A program made the position numbers and the translations under genes. A stretch of DNA of 64,000 nucleotides from Rhizophagus irregularis (taxonomy: Eukaryota > Glomeromycota > Glomeromycetes > Glomerales > Glomeraceae): positions 4,340,001-4,404,000 of the forward strand of contig NC_089431.1 of assembly GCF_026210795.1 (NCBI RefSeq), written 5' to 3'. The stretch's first letter is position 1; each line of letters opens with the position of its first letter. Of this stretch, positions 57,726 through 64,000 are shown in pieces. The notes under the pieces were generated by a model. It worked only from the letters and a program-made list of their open reading frames with translations. It was not told where the DNA came from and ran no database searches.

Positions 57726-59434
57726 ATGTCTTCTCTTAAGTTTACATCAAATTTATCAAGTTTATTATCCCAAAGTTTACTTAATACTCTTGATAATGAC
57801 GAATATTATGATATTACAATTGAAGTTGGCAATGACACAGACGTAAAAATATTTCGTGCTCATATGGTTATTTTAAGTTGTCGTTCTCCTTATTTACGAA
57901 AAATTTTGTTAGCCAATAAAAAGGAAAGTGAAGATGAAAATTTGGCGCATATTAAATTACCAAATATTTTACCTGAAATTTTTGAAATAGTCTTAAGGTA
58001 AATTAATTGTTTTATTAGGCAAAATTTAAGTCAAAAAAAAAAGCTATTAATCGTTTATAAAGAACATTTTTAATTTTGCAAACTTTTTTTTTTTTTTTTT
58101 AGATATATTTATGGCGGAAAACTTGATTTGGAAATTAATGATACTTCAAATATCATTAAAGTCTTGGTTGCTGTCAGTGAACTAGGTCTTCAGGAATTAG
58201 TTCCCCTATTACAATCCTTTTTGATCAATAAAAATGTAAAATGGATGGAACAAAATTTTAATTTAGTATTTGAAACATGCTTTGAGAATGATTCCTTTCC
58301 TGAACTTCAAAAATATTGTGTTAAATTCTTATCCAAAAATCCAGATAATGCGTTCAAATTATTAAATTTATCTTCGATTTCAGAAAAATCTTTAATATCT
58401 CTTATTCAACATGAAAATCTTAAAATGAGTGTAGTTCAAATTTGGAATCATATTATTAAATGGGGACTTTCTCATAATTCGGAACTTCCTTCCGATATCA
58501 CAAAATTTTCAAAGGATGATTTCTATGTATTAAAAGATACTTTAAAAGATTGTATTCCTTTTGTTAAATTTTTTTACTTATCCTCAAAAGAATTTTTGGA
58601 TAATGTACTTCCTTTTAGAGATGTTTTACCCGAAGAATTACATATAGAGTTATTAAAGCTTTTTTTGAATAGTGATTATAAACCAACTGATTTTCAAATA
58701 ATTAAAAGATTTGCTTCAAATAATTTTGATTCAAAAATTATTACAATTGATCATATTGAATTAATATCAAAATGGATTGATAAATTAGAAATTACGGACA
58801 AGATGAAAAATTTATACGAATTCAACTTAATTTTTCGTGCATCTCGTGATGGATTTACTCCTAAACAATTTCATGAAATTTGTGATGATAAATTTCGTAC
58901 TATGTCATTTATTAAAGTGAAAGATAGTAATGAAATTCTTGGAGGTTATAATCCAATTGAATGGAAAACTGATTCTGGCTTTGGACATTCTAAAGATAGT
59001 TTTATATTCTCTTTTATGGATAGAAATTATATTCTAAGTCGAGTACAGAATGAAAAGCAAGCTGTTACTTATTATTCTCGTTACGGTCCATCATTTGGTA
59101 ACGGTGACCTTATAATATTTGGAGGAACTGAACATACTTTTGATAATTATGTTAATTATTGTAAAAAATCATCTTATAAAAAACAAATTAGACAATCTAT
59201 AGATAAATTTTCTATAGAAGATTGTGAAGTATTTCAGATTAAAAGATTTTCCTTTAACAATAAAATTCATGAAATTATCTCTGGTGAGTTTAAAAATTTT
59301 TTAAGTTATAATTATTTGATTCTTTCATTAATTAAATAAAATACCATTTTATAGATGATATTGATGATACCGATACCGATATCATTCATAGTACTATGTT
59401 CTCGGAGGAGATTATAGATGAATTTGCAGAATAA
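57726..59434 (+). CDS. BTB/BACK/TLDc domain protein (3 exons)
   Basis: Likely substrate adaptor for a Cullin-3 ubiquitin ligase. Exons are 57726-57997, 58103-59283 and 59355-59434; GT-AG introns and exact frame joins give 510 aa. The BTB domain is at residues about 25-100 (DNDEYYDITIEVG ... FRAHMVILSCRSPYLRKIL ... PEIFEIVLRYIYGGKLDL). A BACK-like helical segment lies at about 110-230 (ELGLQELVPLLQSFLI, NPDNAFKLLNLSSISEKSLI). The TLDc domain is at about 320-490 (FNLIFRASRDGFTPKQFHEI, EILGGYNPIEWKT, DSFIFSF, GPSFGNGDLIIFGG, YEVFQI-like end DCEVFQIKRF). The last exon adds an acidic tail (DDIDDTDTDI). This architecture is greatly expanded in arbuscular mycorrhizal fungi. It looks complete and functional. 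Confidence 0.9.
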
Positions 59435-60237
59435 GCGGAACATTGGCGGAACTACCTTTTTAACGAAATAAGCACGTAATTTTTCGAATTAAAATTTGGT
59501 TCACTTTTTTTACTTCCTGAATCCTTTTCAAATTATTGTTGTTTTTTTTTTCTCTGACAAATTCATGATTTTCAAAAACAAAAAGATAATGTTGTAAACA
59601 TTTTAAATTGGATATAATGATAAAAATGTAATAATTAGCAGGTTCAAGTGATTTTAAAATAAATTCGCTCGTATTAATTCAAATAAAAAAAGTGCATTTT
59701 TTTTTTATTTATATATGTACAAATTACTTTTAGCTTTGATTATGACATAACATGTTTTTCTACTTATTATTAATCCATTATTTTTATAGTCTCGTAAATC
59801 ATGTATTGACAATAAACAATTTCTTATCTTCATATCTTTATTATGAATTAATACTTAAAATATTTGCTTTAATTAATTATAAAAAGCGCAGTTTTAAAGA
59901 CTTTTTTAATATAATTTTAAATATCAAAAATTCATACATTAAGTAATTTTTTAAGTAACAATTCACGTGTTTGAAATGATTTAGAATATTTCTAAAAATA
60001 TAATCCTAATCAGCTGTGTGCAGTTATGCAGTATCATGTATGACTATAGAATTCTACGATTGTTACATAGAATTCTCGCAAACATTTCTTAGAAAATCGT
60101 ATTCTCATAGAAGACTTCTAGAAATTGTGTATAGAATTCGAAAAAAATTCCTTGCTTAATTATTAAATTTAAAACGTATATATTAGACAACAATTTTCCT
60201 TGACTCAAATTAAATAATTTTTTTTTATAAAAAAAAC
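59435..60237. other. intergenic
   Basis: 3' flank of the BTB gene, then from about 59980 the 5' flank of the kinase locus, which is inverted-duplicated at 7480-7650 (shared GAATTC-containing segments and an AGCTGTG motif). Confidence 0.5.
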
Positions 60238-62480
60238 ATGGAACAACTAACAAACTATAAACATAAAATTGACCTTTTATTATCGAACAATACATCTTTA
60301 ATCCAACCAACACAATCCATTGTTAAATCAAAATACAAAAAAATTTACTGCACCGAATGTAATAAAGAAAGGAAACCTTCAGATGAAAGTCATCAGATTT
60401 GTCATGTTTGTTACAAAATAAAGAGGGTATACAAGTACGGCTCAAGTGGAAACAAAATTATTGATGATTTTATCAGATATACACAAATTAATCTTGTTAA
60501 TCGTTATGGAAAATTGGAATATGTTCCTTATGAACAATTTAAAAATATAGAATTTATTGCTGAAGGAGGTTTTAGTAAAATTTATAAAGCTACTTGGATT
60601 GATGGTCCAGTTATTAATTATAGTAACAAAAGAAATATTCGTTCCCAAAATTATACAGTTGTTCTCAAAAAAATTAATGATTCCAAAAACATCACATCTA
60701 AGGAGTTGAACGAGGTATAGTACATATTATGCTGTTTTAATCGACAATCCTTACCATTAATGAGATTAATAAATTAATAAGCTTTCTTCATTTTACTAGC
60801 TCAAGGTATTTTATGATATTTATAAAAAAAGTTATAGTTCTAATATTGGCAATTACTTCGGAATTACTCAAGATCCTAAATCTCAAGATATCATAATTAT
60901 TATGCCATATTATGATTCAGGTGATTTGGTACATTACATCACCAAAGATTTTTTTAATATTAACTGGAATAACAAACTAAATAAATTAAGGATTACAGCA
61001 CTCGGACTTTATCAAATACATGATTCAAATATTATTCACAGGGATTTTCATAGTGGAAATATCTTTTTTAATAGACAAAGAAATAAATTTATTTATCAGG
61101 AGGTACTAATAGGTGATCTTGGTATAAGTAAATCTGCCACTGAATCTGGAGATGATAATGAGAATTATGGTATTATCCCTTATATGGCTCCAGAGATTTT
61201 GCAAAGACAAAAATATAATAAAGCTTCAGATATATATAGTTTTGGAATGATTATGTGGGAGTTTATGACAGGTAGAAGACCTTTTTGGGATCGAATTCAT
61301 GATACAGAACTTATTATTGATATTTGTGATGGTTTACGACCACCAATTGTCACAAATGCGCCTGAAGGTTATATTAAATTAATGAAAAAATGCTGGCATT
61401 CTGATCCAAGTAAAAGACCCACAACTTATAAAATGTGGGACAAACTTCGTAATATATCGGGTAATGGAATTGAAATTATAGAATCATCAGATATTGGTCC
61501 TGTTCCAAAAAATAATCCAGGTGCCATTTATAAAAGTAGACCTTTAAGTGCCATGATTAGTTCTGCAATGTCTTTAAAGAGTTCAAGAAGTCAATCTATT
61601 AATTTAGAAAAATTAAAAAGAAGAGTTGAAAATGATTTAATTGAAGATTATAATGAATATGGTATGATATTTGTCAATTGCAAATAAATGTAATTAGTTG
61701 ATAAACTTTAGTAAATCATTGTTTACTAATTATTTAGGTCGAAGTATTAAAAGAGAAAAATTATATGAAAATGAAGGTAATTACTTTTTCGTAAATATAT
61801 ATCAAATTCATAATTTAATTTAATAAAATTATGTAAATATTCTTTAGATTATCTTACAGCAGAAATCGACTTAGATATTGATGTAAATTTTAATAATAAT
61901 GGTATGCATACACACTTTATGTATACTGTGAATGAAACTCTTAGTTAATATTATATGCCTAATATGTATATCTTTAATTTAAATGTAGGATATATTACTA
62001 AAGAAATTGATTTCGATATTGATACTTTAAATTATCAAAATTTTAATAAAATTAATTTTTCTTTTTAATTGTTGTCACTAATAACAATTGGTATTTATTA
62101 TTTATAGTCTTAAATTTATATCATAGTATATTTATATTTTGTTTTTTTTTTGGTTAAAACATGAATTGATTTTATTTGTATCTTTTCTTCAAAATTTTTC
62201 TTTATCATATTTAAGAAAATAAATATATTTATAGCGCTCATTATCATTATTTAAATAATCAGTGAAAATTTTTAAATAATGAAGAAATTTCTTTTGGAAA
62301 AAATGCGTAAACACATAAATTTAACATATGAACTAAATGAGTCTAAATCAAAACTTTATTAATATTATTAATTCTCATTACACAGAGCACATCTTTATTA
62401 TCTTTATTTAAAGATTATATCAATTTCCACATTCTGATATCACTCAAGAATTTATTTATAATTTTCCAATAAACTTCCTT
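59980..62480 (+). repeat. segmental duplication, inverted partner of about 5040-7650
   Basis: Contains the intact kinase gene plus similar 5' and 3' flanks in inverted orientation relative to 5.0-7.65 kb. The pair, about 53 kb apart, could support inversion by recombination. Confidence 0.75.
60238..62068 (+). CDS. zinc-finger-like / TKL protein kinase (5 exons, alternative 3' end)
   Basis: Paralogue of the gene at 5617-7399. Exons are 60238-60714, 60800-61661, 61738-61776, 61848-61901 and 61989-62068, giving 503 aa. The cysteine cluster lies at residues 38-58 (CTECNKERKP ... CHVCYK). The kinase domain spans about 105-385: AEGGFSKIY loop, VVLKK with Lys144, HRDFHSGN with Asp241, GDLG at about 264, YMAPE, SDIYSFGMIMWEFMTGRRPFW and CWHSDPSKRPT. 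After the domain comes a conserved tail (SDIGPVPKNNPGAIYKSRPL). Splicing the last three phase-1 introns adds RSIKREKLYENE, YLTAEIDLDIDVNFNNN and YITKEIDFDIDTLNY, ending at 62068. Retaining the first of them stops at 61687 with GMIFVNCK. All catalytic residues are present. Confidence 0.86.
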
Positions 62481-62579
62481 AATGACGAAATTTACCAATA
62501 AAGGAAAAATTCTAAAATCATTACACACAATACTATTCGTCTATAGCAATAATAAATACAATATCATATATGTGGTTCC
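62069..62579. other. intergenic
   Basis: 3' flank of the kinase; 62080-62480 matches the flanks at 5.1-5.6 and 54.1-54.6 kb. No gene. Confidence 0.45.
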
Positions 62580-62961
62580 AGTAGTGATATTTCTGGTGAA
62601 AGCAGAAGGTGAGCCTTCCTTTCCAGTTTTTGTTCCTTACTGGGGTATAAGCTTCCATTCCTTTGTTCTTCTCCATTGTCAACAGACGAGTTACATCTGT
62701 CGGTTCATATAAAAAGTCTTATAACAGCTGATTTGCTATCTCACGGGCTTCGTTAGTAGGAATGCTAGGGAGGTAGATAGACTTGCTAGTAAATGATTAA
62801 ACGTACCTAAAGGTTCGTCTTCTGAATACGGTTCTCCCTCTTCTGTCTACTTCTTTAATTCCATTCTAGTAAATGCTTTTCTTGATCTCTCTCTCAATCT
62901 TTTTCATTCCTAGTTCTAGCAATATTTTTAAATGTTCTTCAGAAAGTTTATTATTTGACAT
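62580..62961 (-). pseudogene. decayed gene fragment, unknown function
   Basis: Less A+T-rich than its surroundings. On the minus strand an ATG at 62961 starts MSNNKLSEEHLKILLELGMK, continuing with KIEREIKK before a stop. Further protein-like pieces follow in other frames (TNEAREIANQLL, EPTDVTRLLTMEKNKGMEA). Stops and frame changes break it. No family recognised. Confidence 0.35.
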
Positions 62962-63238
62962 ACTGTCATTTACTAAATAGTAAGTTAAAGTTATCCCACG
63001 TGATAAGAACTGATGATGTCATGATTCATCTACGCGATACTCACGTGAACTATGACCAAATATTATTAACAGCAATTTTATCGAATCGACTCTACAATAG
63101 TGGTTTAATCATTTAATAATACAAGTCTTATGAATTGCACTGCAGCATAAGAAATGCGAGCTATTTATTTTTGTACAGATTACCTAGTATGCTTAAGGTA
63201 ATCGATGATACATATCATGTGAGTTAACATCACAACTT
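62962..63238. other. intergenic
   Basis: Nothing recognisable between the decayed fragment and the hAT-type MITE; slightly less A+T-rich around 63000-63060. Confidence 0.35.
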
Positions 63239-63246
63239 AAATAGAT

Positions 63247-63768
63247 TAGAGATTGGACCCGTCTAAAAAAATCTCTACCCGGGTCGCCTGGCAGATGGAC
63301 CCGTGGGTCACCCGGGTGAATGTCGGGTCAACCCAACCCGTCAACCCACCCGCTACCCACCCGTAATTCATATAAAAATTACTATTTATTTTAAAACTTG
63401 TAAAACATTTATATTATATATTGATTTCTTTTGTTATATAATAGCTTTATTATGATCAAAAAAAGACAAATTTATGATATTTCAAATATCATTAACTCCA
63501 AGCTTTACAATATAAACTATTTTTTTTAACAAATAACAATGAATATCATGTTTTAAAGATAAATGTAACTTTATCATTTTACTAATTTATTAATAATTAA
63601 TACTAAACGGGAACTTTTAAATGGTTTACATTGATCAATAAAAAAATTTAATCAACAACAGTTGACTAAACAGGTGTCCTGACGGGTAATCTGCCAGGTT
63701 GACCTGACGGGTTGACCCACCTGCCTCCACCCGGGTGGAAATTATTACCACCTGGGGTCCAATCCCTA
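63247..63768. mobile_element. hAT-type MITE, 522 bp
   Basis: Terminal inverted repeats TAGAGATTGGACCC / TAGGGATTGGACCC, flanked by a perfect 8-bp direct repeat AAATAGAT (63239-63246 and 63769-63776), the size and TAGGG-type ends expected of hAT. Subterminal zones on both sides are packed with GGGTCAACC/GACGGGT/ACCCGGGT motifs, strikingly G+C-rich against the A+T-rich middle. No coding capacity. Confidence 0.75.
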
Positions 63769-63936
63769 AAATAGATTTTGTAAATATATAACTGATGACC
63801 ATTTTTGTTACAAATGAAACCGGATCATAGAAATTTTAAATGTCTGAAATACTATATATCAAATTAGTTATACAGTATATGACTATACGATTCTACACGA
63901 ATGCCCAGATGTCCGTCTGGCATGTGACATCATGAC

Positions 63937-64000
63937 TAGGGATGGCAACGGTCAGTTATGGTCGGTTATAATTGGTTATAGCAATTTAAATGGTCAGTTA
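63937..64000. mobile_element. start of a hAT-like element, cut by the window edge
   Basis: TAGGGATGGCAACGGTCAG at 63937 resembles a hAT 5' end and is followed by short repeats GGTCAGTTATGGTCGGTTAT. The right end lies outside the window, so the target duplication cannot be checked. Confidence 0.35.

Overview
The window looks like nuclear DNA of an arbuscular mycorrhizal fungus (Glomeromycotina, most likely Rhizophagus or a close relative). This is an inference from several signs: very high A+T content, short GT-AG introns, wide gene spacing filled with transposon debris, and gene families typical of these genomes (tandem tyrosine-kinase-like protein kinases, a BTB/TLDc protein, NmrA-like proteins, a secreted chitin deacetylase, a dienelactone hydrolase). 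All gene models below were rebuilt by hand from splice sites and reading-frame continuity.

Layout. 1-2.3 kb holds a weak hypothetical ORF and a complete dienelactone hydrolase. 3.35-4.78 kb is a DNA transposon with CCCTATGA ends. 5.6-7.4 kb (-) is a zinc-finger-like/kinase gene whose whole locus recurs inverted at 60.2-62.1 kb (+), as a truncated copy at 54.6-55.3 kb (-), and as a decayed relative at 45.9-46.5 kb (+). 10.9-17 kb holds two NmrA-like paralogues (-), with a Harbinger-like MITE just downstream of the second. 17.6-23.9 kb is mostly relics (a kinase fragment, a probable NYN-domain pseudogene, two small MITEs, a low-complexity gene remnant) plus one small intact two-exon gene of unknown function.

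24.4-32.4 kb is a three-unit tandem array of a second kinase family. Relics of that family lie at 17.6, 34.1, 37.5 and 41.4 kb. A 5'-truncated LINE with perfect target duplications sits at 35.0-35.8 kb, and a chitin deacetylase at 38.1-39.3 kb. The 41.4 kb kinase relic is split by a second CCCTAT-ended transposon. 47.0-48.9 kb (-) is a tyrosinase pseudogene. 50.7 kb encodes a coiled-coil repeat protein. 52.0-53.8 kb is a third CCCTAT-ended transposon, itself split by a 385-bp fold-back element. 57.7-59.4 kb is an intact BTB/BACK/TLDc gene. The right end carries a hAT-type MITE with an 8-bp target duplication and the start of another hAT-like end.

The most interesting signals are: (i) the CCCTAT element family, with 3-bp NAT target duplications, unrelated interiors, and termini that read like splice acceptors on both strands; (ii) conserved 39- and 54-nt phase-1 mini-exons that give the zinc-finger-like kinases an alternative acidic tail; (iii) one array kinase whose catalytic Asp has become Asn while its reading frame is intact; and (iv) a conserved GCGC-motif block upstream of every complete array kinase.
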